64,000 nucleotides of DNA from Diaporthe sp. PMI_573 (lineage: Eukaryota > Ascomycota > Sordariomycetes > Diaporthales > Diaporthaceae). The notes below the pieces were generated by a model. It saw only the letters and a list, made by a program, of their open reading frames with translations, had not been told where the DNA came from and did no database searches. Numbering within the stretch: the first letter of the stretch is position 1; each line of letters opens with the position of its first letter. The stretch lies in contig JAJTUP010000076.1 in NCBI GenBank assembly GCA_021399435.1, positions 186,001-250,000 of the forward strand, given 5' to 3'. This document shows, piece by piece, positions 22,348 through 32,122 of the stretch. The translations under genes and the position numbers were made by a program.

Positions 22348-23148
22348 ATGCGGCTCAAATCCTCGATCCATATCGCAAGTGGGCGTGGTTCAGGCAAGAG
22401 TGGGTTCTTCACGGCGACGAAGAGAAGAAGAGGTGGTTTGATAACGCACAATCAGCGGTGAAGCATCTCTGGGAGACAGAGTATAAGGGAAGGTACCCTG
22501 TTGAGATGCTACCACCACCAGTCAGGAAGGAGAGAGATCCTGATCCAGCATTTGATCGCCAGCGGGAGCACAAGCGTATTCGAATAGACGCTCCGGTTTC
22601 CACAACTGATTTGTATGAGCAATATATTTCTACCGACCGGCTCCATGACGAAGAGGCAGGTTGCGATGACGCCATTGCGTACTGGCTATCCCGTTATGAC
22701 TCCCAAGAGATCTCGCTCGCTTCGCTCTGGATCTGTTTGCGATGTCACCCATGTCAGATGAGTGCGAACGCCTTTTAAGTAGCGCAAAGCTTACTATAGT
22801 TGATCGCCGTAGTCGGCTGAAGGCAGATATTATAGAGGCCTGTGAGTGTCTCCGGGCCTGGTATGGGAAGCCCCAGGTTGAGGATAACAGTGATAGCGAG
22901 GATAGTGAGAATGACAACGATTGGATGGATAGCTAGTAGTAAAATATATTTCCTCTCTTCCTTCCACTACTTCAGCCTCATTCTTGGCGGTCTTGTTGGT
23001 CGGACCGGTCTGGTCGGACCGGTTATTATGTAAGCAACTGGTCTGGTCTGGTCTGGACCCCCAGACCAGACCAGACCAGACCATTCCGATCACTGCCCTT
23101 TGATCTCCCTCGTTCTGTGACACCAAGCAATGCCTACAGGCCTATATT

Positions 23149-25563
23149 ATGGATGACAACGTATCTCCCGTTGATTTTCCTGTCGATCATCCCCTCGTTC
23201 CTCCTCCTCCTGACGACGTCCAGGCCTTGGATGGTCTCTTTGAAACAGCCCGCTGGGCTGGCTGGACCCACAGCGAGCGCACACGCGATCTCAAGGCTTG
23301 GGTCTGGGCCTACGGCTATGACATCGAGAAAGATGGCAGAGACCGCCACTGGCTTTGCAAACTCTGTGTGCAAAAGAGAAGCCACAAGCCAGCTGCGTAC
23401 AAGGAAAAAGGCACAGTAAATATGATGGACCACCTCTACAAAGCCCACCAGATCACCGCACCTGCCAGCCAGCCCAAGGGGGTGATGGAGAAGCGTAGAT
23501 CTAGCCAACCACCACGGCCTACACAGAGATCGATTGTAGACGCCTTCAAATTAGACGTCTCCCAGCCACGTGACCAGGCAATCGCCAACGTGTTTATCAA
23601 GTCCTTTAACAGAAGCGAGTTCAGGCGACTCCTTGTACATTATATTGTATCGGGCAATAAGCCATTTACCGAGGCGGAGAACCCCATGTTGCGCCAGATC
23701 TTTGAATACCTGAACCCAGCTGTGGCCATACAAAACGCACACCTATCTGGCGACGCTATCCGCAGCAAGATCATCTCCGAGTTCGAGAAACATTCTGCCA
23801 CTATCGCCACCTACCTGGAAAGCCGCCAGGGTCTTGTCCACATCTCCTTTGACGGCTGGACAGCTAGGAACCAACTCCCCCTGTATGGTATTGCTTGCTC
23901 CTGCAGGGACGACGAAGGGAAGCCCGTGAAGTTGATCCTGGGGGTTCCCGAGATCTCTCAACGCCATACGGGCTTTAACATTGCGGAGGTTGTCTACAGC
24001 ATCTTGCAGAGATTCAATATTACTGACAAGATAGGATATGCCGTCCTTGACAACGCTACTAATAACGATACTGCAATGGGGGAGTTGGGAGATCTCTTGG
24101 GATTCCACGGCGCAAATCGACGAGGCCGTTGCTTTGGCCATATCCTCAACCTCTCTGCAAAGGCCCTGCTATTTGCACCATACGAAAATGGGAGGGAGGC
24201 CGACGAGTCCGACGAAGCCGCAGTAACTGACCGTGAGTGGATGGCATGGCGCAAAAGAGGTCCAGTTGGTCAGTAGGACGTCTGATCAGGCGGATTTCTG
24301 GACTGATATCAAACAGGCAAATTGCATAACCTGGTTTACGACATTCACTCAAGCCACCGACTTTCCTCGCTTCTTTGCAATATACAACGCCGATCTCTCC
24401 CCGCTGGCCAGAAGCCGTTAAAGGTCGTACGTGATAACGACACACGGTGGCTATCGCAGCTGTATATGATCCAGCGCGCCTTGACCCTTCGCCCCTCGCT
24501 TGACATCCTCCTCCTTGAGTACAAACACGAATGGCAGCAGCAGAACGTCACAAAGAATGGGATACTCAAGAAGGGCAAGGTCCCGCCACGAATCCTGGAC
24601 GATGACAGCAAACTTACAGATCGTGACTGGGTTATACTCCAGAAGTTCAATCATTTGTTGTCCGACTTCGAGACTGTTGTCAGAACCCTTGAAGGGGACG
24701 GTCAGACCAGGACCCGCCGCGATGGCTTCAAGGGAGCGTACGGGAACATCTGGGATGTAATCCTTGGCTTCGAGAGGATTCTTCACTTACTAGAGACGAC
24801 CAAGGAGGAAGTTCAACAACTTGACGAGAAAGACTTCCTTTATATTGGGGTGAACGCTGCGTGGGCAAAGATGGACCACTACTATCAACTGCTGGACGAG
24901 ACGCCTATCTACCATACAGCCCTTGCCCTACATCCTGGCTACAGCTGGGAGTATTTTGAAGAACAATGGGCAGACCGGCCTGATTGGGTTCAGAAGGCCA
25001 AGGGGATAGTCAGAGAGGTCTGGCAGGCGGACTATTCTACCAAGGAGGTAGAGTCTACATTCAATACAACAGACCTGCTACTTCCTACGCAAAAACGGCG
25101 GTTTGTTGACCCATTCGACAGGGAGGCCAGGAAGCGTCGACGACTCGAAGGCCAGCTGATTGCCCAAGCGGAGAGGATTCAGGGGGATGAGTATGAGGGT
25201 TGGTGTGCGGATAAATCTGACCACTTTGACTGCAAAGATCCTTTTGCGTACTGGTTCCAGCGTCGTTTTAAATACCCTCGTTTGGCCCAGATGGCGTTTG
25301 ATTTTCTGACTATTCAGCCGATGAGCGCTGAGTGCGAGAGGCTGTTCTCGTCAGCAGGAAGGATGATGACCCAGCAGAGGTTATCTCCTGATGCCATAAT
25401 GGTTAGTATGTGCCAGGTCCTCCGGTCTTGGTACCAGTCAGGCCTGGTCGCTGCCACAGATTCCTCTCTATTGCAAGGCAAGGGCGGAGGCGACAAGACA
25501 CGCCCGTGGCTTGGATCGCCGTCAGAGGAGTATGATTCAGAGGGAGATGAGTGTAAAGCATGA
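23149..25563 (+). CDS. hAT-5 transposase (788 aa, one intron)
   Basis: Exon 1 is 23149-24268 and exon 2 is 24317-25563; the 48-bp intron (GTCAGT...AAACAG) joins RGPVG to KLHNLVYDIH in frame. An N-terminal region (WTHSERTRDLKAWVWAYGYD) precedes a zinc finger (WLCKLCVQKR...MDHLYKAH, about residues 65-105). The core carries VHISFDGWTARNQLPLYGIA (about 230), VLDNATNND, GHILNLSAKALLF and VRDNDTRWLSQLYMI (about 411). The dimerisation motif IQPMSAECERLFSSAGRMM lies near residue 708. The frame is intact, but hAT-3 sits only 46 bp upstream of the ATG, so the native promoter is separated from the gene. The protein is clearly related to those of hAT-2 and hAT-7. Confidence 0.9.
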
Positions 25564-25654
25564 TGCAATTTATGAGGCTTCTGTACTATGTTGGTGGCTA
25601 GACGCTGTCACGGGCATATCATACATACATCAAGGCATCTGTCATTATGTGTCA

Positions 25655-25801
25655 TAAGATTGGCAACGAAGGCAATTTGAAGGCAATATATTGCGCAATA
25701 TATTGCCGCAACGCAACGCAATGTGCCCTCTGCTTACTAATACGGCAACGCAACGCAACATGGGGGCTATATTGCGTTGCGTTGCGTTGCTCGGAGCCTT
25801 G
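25655..25801. repeat. Right subterminal GCAACGCAAC repeats of hAT-5
   Basis: Mirror image of the left set: GCAATATATTGC palindromes, then tandem CGCAACGCAA units in both orientations up to the terminus at 25801. Confidence 0.7.
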
Positions 25802-26056
25802 TGCGCAGGGAGACTTCAGTGGCTTCCAGATCAGTAACGACGTCGTCTTTACTCTGAAAGCGAAGTTTCAGACACGCATCACAGACTTCTACAGTAGGGT
25901 GGAGGTAACGAGACTTTGAGGAAAGCGTATTCCGCAGCAGCTTTTCAATACAGCTAATCAGCTACCGCTACGCGCTGAGATCTAACGCGCGAAGTACTGT
26001 TAAGATCACGTTAGGTCCGAGTCATCACACCCTCTCTTATTTCAAGTATTTGTTGT

Positions 26057-28687
26057 CTATCTAATATACGATTCCGTAGCTTTATTCCCATCTCTCTCGC
26101 GGGGCTCTGTTTTCTGCTCTTGAAGCTTGTTTGCGTCCTGAATGTGCGCTATACTGAGGTCCTCTTTGCGGCTTGATGCCAGAGTGATGGCCAGCTTGAG
26201 ATTGCTCTTGATCTGATTGACAGTGACAGATTAGCAGACAAGCCCCGAAGGCTGAGTAATAAACATACCTGTCGTCCATTCTGATCTAACTTGGCCAAGG
26301 TTTGGAGGTTCTCCTTGGTGCACAGCTTGGGACACTCGGGCTTCAGGATATTCTCCCACAGGGCTTTGCGATGCGTCGCATTCAGCGCCGGATACTCGAT
26401 GGCCAAGTCGACGCGGTCCCTGATGGCGATGTCAAAGCAGCCGTAGCGGTTCGTGGTGAGAATGAGCAGGCCGCGAAATTTCTCCATCATCCGCAGGAAT
26501 ATGCCGATGATGGCGTTAGGCCCCATCAGCGGGTGCCGCTCCGTGAGGTAGATGTCGGCCTCGTCCATGAGCAGAAGCGCGCGCCACCGCGTGCACAGCT
26601 GGAACGTCCGGTCGAGCCAGGTCTCGAACGAGCCATCGCTGCCCTGCAGGCGCGCCGACGAAATCTGTGGGCTTGCTCAGTTTCTGTTCCAAGCCACTTC
26701 ACGACGCAGGGGGGGATGGTTGGCTCACATGGAGAATGGGTGCTCGGAACTCTTCAGCCAAAGCCTCAGCAGTCGACGTCTTGCCCACGCCGGATGGGCC
26801 GCTGGTGTTCCCGTCAATAGCAAACTCACAGAAGATGGGCCGCAAGGAAAACAGCTTACTAGAACGTCAAGATGTAGTTATTCTTGATGCCACCATCGTT
26901 GCCGGCATTGGACTGGTGTCCTTGGAGGGCAGAAGTGGCCACCGCTCGGATGGCCGTCTTGTTGAGGCGGTCCATCATGATGTCGTCGCTGAAGGAGGCT
27001 GACACGCCCCAGTTGATGTCCTCGATCTTGTCTACGGCCACGACGGCTGTTCTGCAATCAGCGAGGCTACCACGCTGCGGAGGAAAGAGTCAACGCGACA
27101 GAAATACCAACCAAACGTGTTGGGGCCCAAGAGGTACGCCACCGTAGTAGGACTGCAGATCAGATGCTGCTCGGAGGTGAGCTTGTCCCAGACCTCCTTG
27201 TCGCCCTCTGCGTCGTCGATGGGTACAATGTACATGTAAGTATTGCCCGGGCCGTAGCGGGCGAAGCTCTGGGGGTCGATGACGCCGCGGCAGTCGGCGA
27301 AAAAAGCACGAGACTTCTTGATATCGAATGAGTTGTAGGCGGTGCCTTTGTAGCGTATGTGGCAGAAACCGCCCGGGGACGAGGCCAGGTCGGCGAAGCG
27401 TTGGCCGCGGGAGACGAGGCGGGCGCGCAGGGCGGCGGCGTCGGGGTGGTGCGCGAGCGGGTACACCTCGAGGTCCTGGATTCGCTTATTGCCATCGAAG
27501 TGCCGAATTTTGATCGTCTCGGTCAAAAAGCAGGGGCGGGAGTCGGCGTTGGCGTTGACGAACCGGTAATCAATCAGGACCGACTGGTCGTGGCCCCACA
27601 ATACCAACTTCTCCATGTCGAGGAACGTGCCGCACAGAGGCTCCTGGGTCAGCAAACAGTGCCCGAACAGCTCGGCGCCGGGCTCGAAAAAAGCCCATAG
27701 CAAGTCGTACTGCATCTGGTTCTGTGCCGCGAGCGCCTCTACGTCCCGCCGCACGCCGCCGTGGAAGTCGTCGGCCCAGTGCATCAGCAGGTCGTAGTCG
27801 GCCGACACCTCTGCCGGGCAGGCGCGCCAGTGTGCCAGCAGACACGGGATGACGTGGAACAGTCTCTCGATTCTGATCTGCAAACAACCAAGTTAAGCCC
27901 TCACATAGTTACAGCGGGAACGCGGCCAGCTACTTACAGAGGAGGCGATGACGTTCAGTCGATCGGGGAAGTGGTCGCCGACCACCTTCGCTAGCTCCTC
28001 CTTTCAGGAGGAGCTCTTGATATCCACAAACGTGCTACTTTCGCCTGCCATATCTACAGAAGCAGTGGTTAGGTAGGCTAATGCGATCTGCGTGAAAGGA
28101 GGGGGAGGTGTCAACATCACTCACAGTATTTCGTTCTCAGTAAAAAGGCGTGATCCCCATCGACCTTGGGCTCCTTCATCTCGTCGTCGGCCTGCTTGGA
28201 AATTACATACTTTTGGAGTTTGGAGTCGTATCTGCAAAGAAGAAGGCGCGGCGGTCAGCTAGCTGTTTATTACGGTCGAACGGCTTGCTGATGTGGGCTT
28301 ACCGCTCTACGACAGTTCGGTCTCGCAGATGGGCCTGGATCTTTTCCTCCCTGGCCTCGGCTGATTCGTCTTCGGAATCAGGTGTAGCAGCACCAGGGGT
28401 GTCAAGGTCATCTCCAGATCCGGAACTGTCTTTAGAATTTGGCGCCTTTTCCTGCGGATCGACATTCGGCTTCTTCTCGTCCGGCTTCTTCTCGTCCGGC
28501 TTCACTTCTGACTCGCCAGAGCCAGAATTCTTTTGGGATTGGAGCCAGGCGTCTAAAGCTATCAAGACGACAACTGGGATTCTTTGGAAACTGTCTGGAA
28601 ACAAGACTTTCAATTCTGCACGAGATTTTCGAACTCGGGGATGCTGGCAACGTCCAGCGCCCTCTGGAGGATTAGATCGAGGGTCAT
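26057..28687 (-). pseudogene. AAA+ ATPase gene of the fungal DUF7025-like type, with several lesions
   Basis: A multi-exon minus-strand gene. Clear exons are 28231-28125, 28053-27938, 27877-27112, 27046-26860, about 26815-26729, 26664-26269 and 26212-26057, with GT-AG introns. The N-terminus starts at ATG 28687. It shifts frame near 28613, where ...EFENLVQN must join VLFPDSFQRIPVVV by a restored base, and then has a Lys/Glu/Pro-rich linker. An in-frame TGA at 28006-28004 interrupts VDIKSSS and KEELAKVV. A further one-base shift is needed near 26800, just before the Walker A loop SGPSGVGKTSTAE. Walker B (LLLMDEADIYL), sensor 1 (LLILTTNR) and a conserved second region (RVDLAIEYPALN) are intact. 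The general family supplies ATP-driven remodelling; the substrate is unknown. Three independent lesions argue for a pseudogene, though assembly errors cannot be excluded. Confidence 0.75.
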
Positions 28688-30410
28688 TTTGATGGAAGGG
28701 GGGATTTTCTGACCACCCAGCGGATTCACTTTATAGTGCAAAAGCCACCGAGTTTAGAGTGCGCTCGGGAAAGGCGGGATATCGGTGTTGGTCTTGGTTT
28801 GAAAGATGTGATACCAGTAGGAAGGACGGGTATAAATATCTAAGGCACTTGGGGGCGCGGTTGTCTGAGGTCTTGTTCCAGAACTGCCACGCGCAAGGAC
28901 TTCTCTGCCTGGAGACGCGATGTTTGTTCCACTGCGTCCCTCTGTTAACGAGGCAACATGCTAGGCAAGATGGGAGGCAACACGCTCGAGGCCGAGCACC
29001 TAAGACTGTCATTGGCTTGCGCGCTCCGCGCGCACTATGCGTGCAGCCTGTCTGTCTGGGATACGCGAACTCCCGATGTGTCTTGCTTGAACATTTTGCA
29101 AGAGCCGAGCCGCCTCCAGTTGAGAGTGGCGGGCGATGTTCACTGGCCACGATCCCAGCGGTCTATCTCCCGCTCTGATCGGCAAGACTCTGCGAAGCCG
29201 GCTATTCCGTAAGTAGAAAGGCCCCACCATACCTTCAACTCTTTTTTTTGGGTATCTACCTTACCTAGATAGATATTCCCAGACACTTTTGTATGATTGG
29301 ATGACAGCACTTCAAAAACACGTACACAAAAACAAGGCAGTTTAGTTGCCTATTGGATTTTAGAAATCTGGGTTTGGGATTGGCGGTACCAAACTCAGAC
29401 ACGCAATCTCCTTGGGAGACAGCGAAGGATGTTTGCATATGCGCACCCGACCTCCAAACTCAAACAGCAAAACCGCAAAACCCGGAATTGGAACATAATC
29501 ACATCTTCCATCTAGGCAGCCTCTTCTCCATCCAAGCGCTGATTCCCTCTTGTGTATCCTCACTCTGGGCATGCATGGCCATCGCACCACTCGCCCAGCT
29601 CGGATTGACGTCCTCCAGACGAAGTCGATATCCGCGCGAAAACCCAGTCAGAATTTAGACATCAAATTTCCTGGTAGATATATTGTAGGAGCAAGCGCAA
29701 GATGAACTGGACACGGTGAAGTGGCGAATTCAGCATGAAAATGGCATACTGAGCTGCGCCCCGTTTGTTATCGTAAAATTTGGCTATATCGAGGATGCAA
29801 GAAACTGCCCGAACTGTTTAAGTGCGAGAAGCCTACGCAGGGCTTGTTTGGCATCTTTGTCATCTCAAAACTCATCAATAATGGCCGTGATATTTGCTGC
29901 ATTTAGCTTCCATTTCTGTATGTTATGGGTAGTATATTTGCGGCTTTTTGCATGAGAATATTCGGGCCTTCCCTGCTGTGCGACTGCCAGCAACATGGAT
30001 GGGCGTCATGGCGGCAAGCCTTCATAGTATACGCGGTAGGGCACTGCACAACCCCTCGGTCATCGACCACCAACCAAGTCTGTGGGAGAACTGGTCCCAA
30101 AAGGTAAAGTCCGGTAAGCTACGCCGCTGCACCCAGCCCTGCCAGGATGACGACCTTGCCCTCGATACTCTGCTGTTATGTGAATTCCAACCAGGCTACG
30201 TCGCTGCCTCCGACCCTGTCAGATTAACGACCATGCCCGTGAGGAATGCCATAACAGCACCCAAGTAGAGTTGCCCCCACTGCACTGCGTCAAGACTGCC
30301 CGCTGCCCCCGGCCCTGCCAGGTTTACGGGTATGTCCCAAGCGCAGTGGTCTTGGTGTGAAGATGGAAACCTGGGATTAAGACACTTCCCTCGGCGCAAG
30401 TACCTACCGG
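28688..30410. other. Long intergenic stretch, no gene recognised
   Basis: Several open frames of 60-140 codons occur on both strands, but none shows a domain, biased codon use or consistent intron structure. No terminal repeats were found. The upstream part presumably contains the promoter of the AAA+ gene. Confidence 0.4.
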
Positions 30411-31679
30411 TCATGCCACCACCGAACGAGCCTTGCCATGTGAATCAAGCTCGTGAAAGACCCGTCCCCCTGGCCCACTCCGCCGCGTAAGCCGTTGAGA
30501 GGAGCGTGTCAGCTGCACGGCACCTCTGCTGCGGGAGCCCTGTGCTGTCGTCCTTGTTGCTGCTCTCTGGTCGGGCCGTGCTGATGTGGACTTCTGTATT
30601 TTGCTACTGGGCTTGGTGCGAGGTGGATGGTGAGCTTGCGGTTTGCCCCTTCGAGGCTGTGGACGGCAGCTGCCCTGACGAATCTCCTGGGCTCTAGTCG
30701 CAGCCGGTCCCTTGTCGTGCTTTCCCTTTCTTGTGCTGTCCTTTCCTTCGTCTTCTGCGTCTGGATGTACCAAATTCTGTCTGCTGTTTCCCGGTTGTGT
30801 TTGATCAGACGTGCTTACGCTCTCGCCTCGTTCGGACGGATCGCCACGGCTAGCTTCATCGGCACTGGGCCGCGCTCCCACTGAGGTGGAGGGAGCCATC
30901 GGAGTGGGTGGTACAGTTGACCCGGGAGGCTGAGGCACTGGGGTTCGCTGGCCCTTCCGGGCTCGTGTGGCTCGGGGTGATACCGGCTGACGTGGTGGCG
31001 TTGCCGCCCTCGGTTTCACCATGTCGTCGGCGAATCGCATCCTCTTGGTCGGTCGTATCTCGTCTTCGTCTTGGTCGTCGTCGGCGAAGCTCGGGGTTGC
31101 TGGAGTGAGTGATCTTTTCCGCGTCCGCGGACTGCTGGAGACGTTGCCGCTGTTCTGGGTGGGGGATGCTGCGTCGGTCTGGCGCGTCAAGTGGCCGTTC
31201 TGGCCAGCGGCCAAAGTCGCGTTGTCGGCCCAGGGATCCTCGTCGCGGAGGAAGCCGGCAAGGAAACGAACGATGCAGTCGAATGATTTTGAGCGGGCAA
31301 TGTGCATGGCGTCCCCCCAATGTCTGGCCTCCCGGCCAGGCAGCTCCATCTGCCTCGGATCGGAAGCGAGATATGAGAGTGTGTGCAGCATCATTTTCAG
31401 CTGCTCTTTCCGTCTCGCCTCCAGTCGACTTCGGAGCAGCTCGTAGAATTCGGCGCGGTCGTGGGCGATGTAAGAGACGTGCTTTGTTTCCAGCACGAAT
31501 GATTCGCGGTCGAGAATCGGAATAGCCATCAGGTTGAATTGCTTGGGGAGAATGGTGAACACCTCGTCGAGGTCCATTCCCAACTTCTCGGAGTCCCAGC
31601 GATGTTCCGGGTGTGCGGAAAAATAAAATTCCTCTGGAGGGTCAAAGATACCTAAGTCGTCAAGAGATTCGTGCTCCAT
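30411..31679 (-). CDS. Hypothetical protein with conserved N-terminus and disordered tail (422 aa)
   Basis: A single-exon gene. Residues 1-160 look folded and mostly helical (ILPKQFNLMAIPILDRESF; HDRAEFYELLRSRLEARRKE; SKSFDCIVRFLAGFLRDEDP). From about 165 to the end the protein is low-complexity and strongly charged, rich in Pro, Ser, Thr, Arg and Lys, with a likely nuclear localisation segment near TKRMRF and basic RKGKHDKG stretches. There is no signal peptide or membrane segment. I do not recognise a named family. The basic, disordered tail suggests a nuclear or nucleic-acid-associated role, but that is inference. The start ATG is supported by the folded-looking sequence that begins at once. 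Confidence 0.65.
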   Translation of the reverse strand: MEHESLDDLGIFDPPEEFYFSAHPEHRWDSEKLGMDLDEVFTILPKQFNLMAIPILDRESFVLETKHVSYIAHDRAEFYELLRSRLEARRKEQLKMMLHTLSYLASDPRQMELPGREARHWGDAMHIARSKSFDCIVRFLAGFLRDEDPWADNATLAAGQNGHLTRQTDAASPTQNSGNVSSSPRTRKRSLTPATPSFADDDQDEDEIRPTKRMRFADDMVKPRAATPPRQPVSPRATRARKGQRTPVPQPPGSTVPPTPMAPSTSVGARPSADEASRGDPSERGESVSTSDQTQPGNSRQNLVHPDAEDEGKDSTRKGKHDKGPAATRAQEIRQGSCRPQPRRGKPQAHHPPRTKPSSKIQKSTSARPDQRAATRTTAQGSRSRGAVQLTRSSQRLTRRSGPGGRVFHELDSHGKARSVVA

Positions 31680-32122
31680 GATTTCAAGATGTCTTCAAAG
31701 TGTATAGCGTTATCTAATGTGTAGGATGTAAGTCTGAGGCAATACCTTTGGGAGCGCAGGTTTGAAGGAAATTGAAGCGGGGCTCGAGATCACATGGCGA
31801 CGCGCCAGTGTAACCTCACTCCCATGCACCGCCTCCACTCACGGCGCTGTCACTGCAGTGGGCCGAAACACCAACGCCGCCAAAGTCGAACTCTTACTGG
31901 CTCATCGTCCTCCAACCTGCAGCACTGCTCCGTAAAATAGTACCTACCAATCGAGCATCAATTTATTGCATGGCAGGCGGGCAGGCGCGTGCCGGCTCTA
32001 GGCATCCGCCTGGGCATGTACGCGTCTGACGAGATGATTAAATAACTACCCTAGACTACCCAAGTCCGTTGATCTTGGCAAATTCCAGTCCAGGTCAATT
32101 CTCTCATCTCCGCCGGAAAAAC

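Larger units (their letters stand above)
17876..22936 (+). pseudogene. hAT-3 transposase, frameshifted and split by hAT-4
   Basis: The frame starts at ATG 17876 with a Pro/Ser/Thr-rich leader. The zinc-finger region (VYYCQR, later NGTSRVRNHLEQKH) is broken by frame changes between about 18160 and 18190. The core then reads well: SISFDLWTSPNPYAILGVIA, FMLDNASSND, LRCLGHIVNLCCQAFL, NNSTRWNSW. The gene is interrupted at 19596, where ...PPAYYAAQ meets the hAT-4 end. It resumes at 22356 with ILDPYRKWAWFRQEW, in frame when one ATGCGGCT copy is counted. A further frame change near 22715 separates YWLSRYDSQEISL from the dimerisation motif MSPMSDECERLLSSAKLTI, which ends at 22936 after an acidic tail. 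It has at least three defects, so it cannot encode an active transposase, although the ends could still be moved in trans. Confidence 0.85.
17637..23095 (+). mobile_element. hAT-3, inserted in the 5' region of hAT-5
   Basis: The terminal repeat CAGTGATCGGAATGGTC is perfect for 17 bp at both ends. A perfect 8-bp target duplication, CCCTTTGA, lies at 17629-17636 and 23096-23103. Subterminal DNA on both sides is packed with GGTCTGG/CCAGACC repeats. The total is 5459 bp, or about 2700 bp without the hAT-4 insertion. Confidence 0.95.
17345..25801 (+). mobile_element. hAT-5, outermost element of a three-level nest
   Basis: The left end CAGGGCTCCCAGCAACGCAA and the right end, reverse-complemented, CAAGGCTCCGAGCAACGCAA match at 18 of 20 bases. 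Both subterminal regions (17350-17480 and 25655-25800) carry tandem GCAACGCAAC repeats and GCAATATATTGC palindromes. Without the hAT-3 insertion the element would be about 2990 bp, a normal size. No convincing 8-bp duplication exists: the flanks read TCTATCGG on the left and TGCGCAGG on the right. The element contains hAT-3 at 17637-23095, which itself contains hAT-4. Confidence 0.8.

Noticed and set aside
27359..27700. Plus-strand open frame across the AAA+ gene
   Set aside because: It is the antisense shadow of a conserved minus-strand exon and has no domain of its own.
28001..28025. AGCTCCTCCT-TTC-AGGAGGAGCT hairpin
   Set aside because: It lies within an AAA+ exon and is explained by the coding sequence around the TGA; no terminator role is expected in a fungus.
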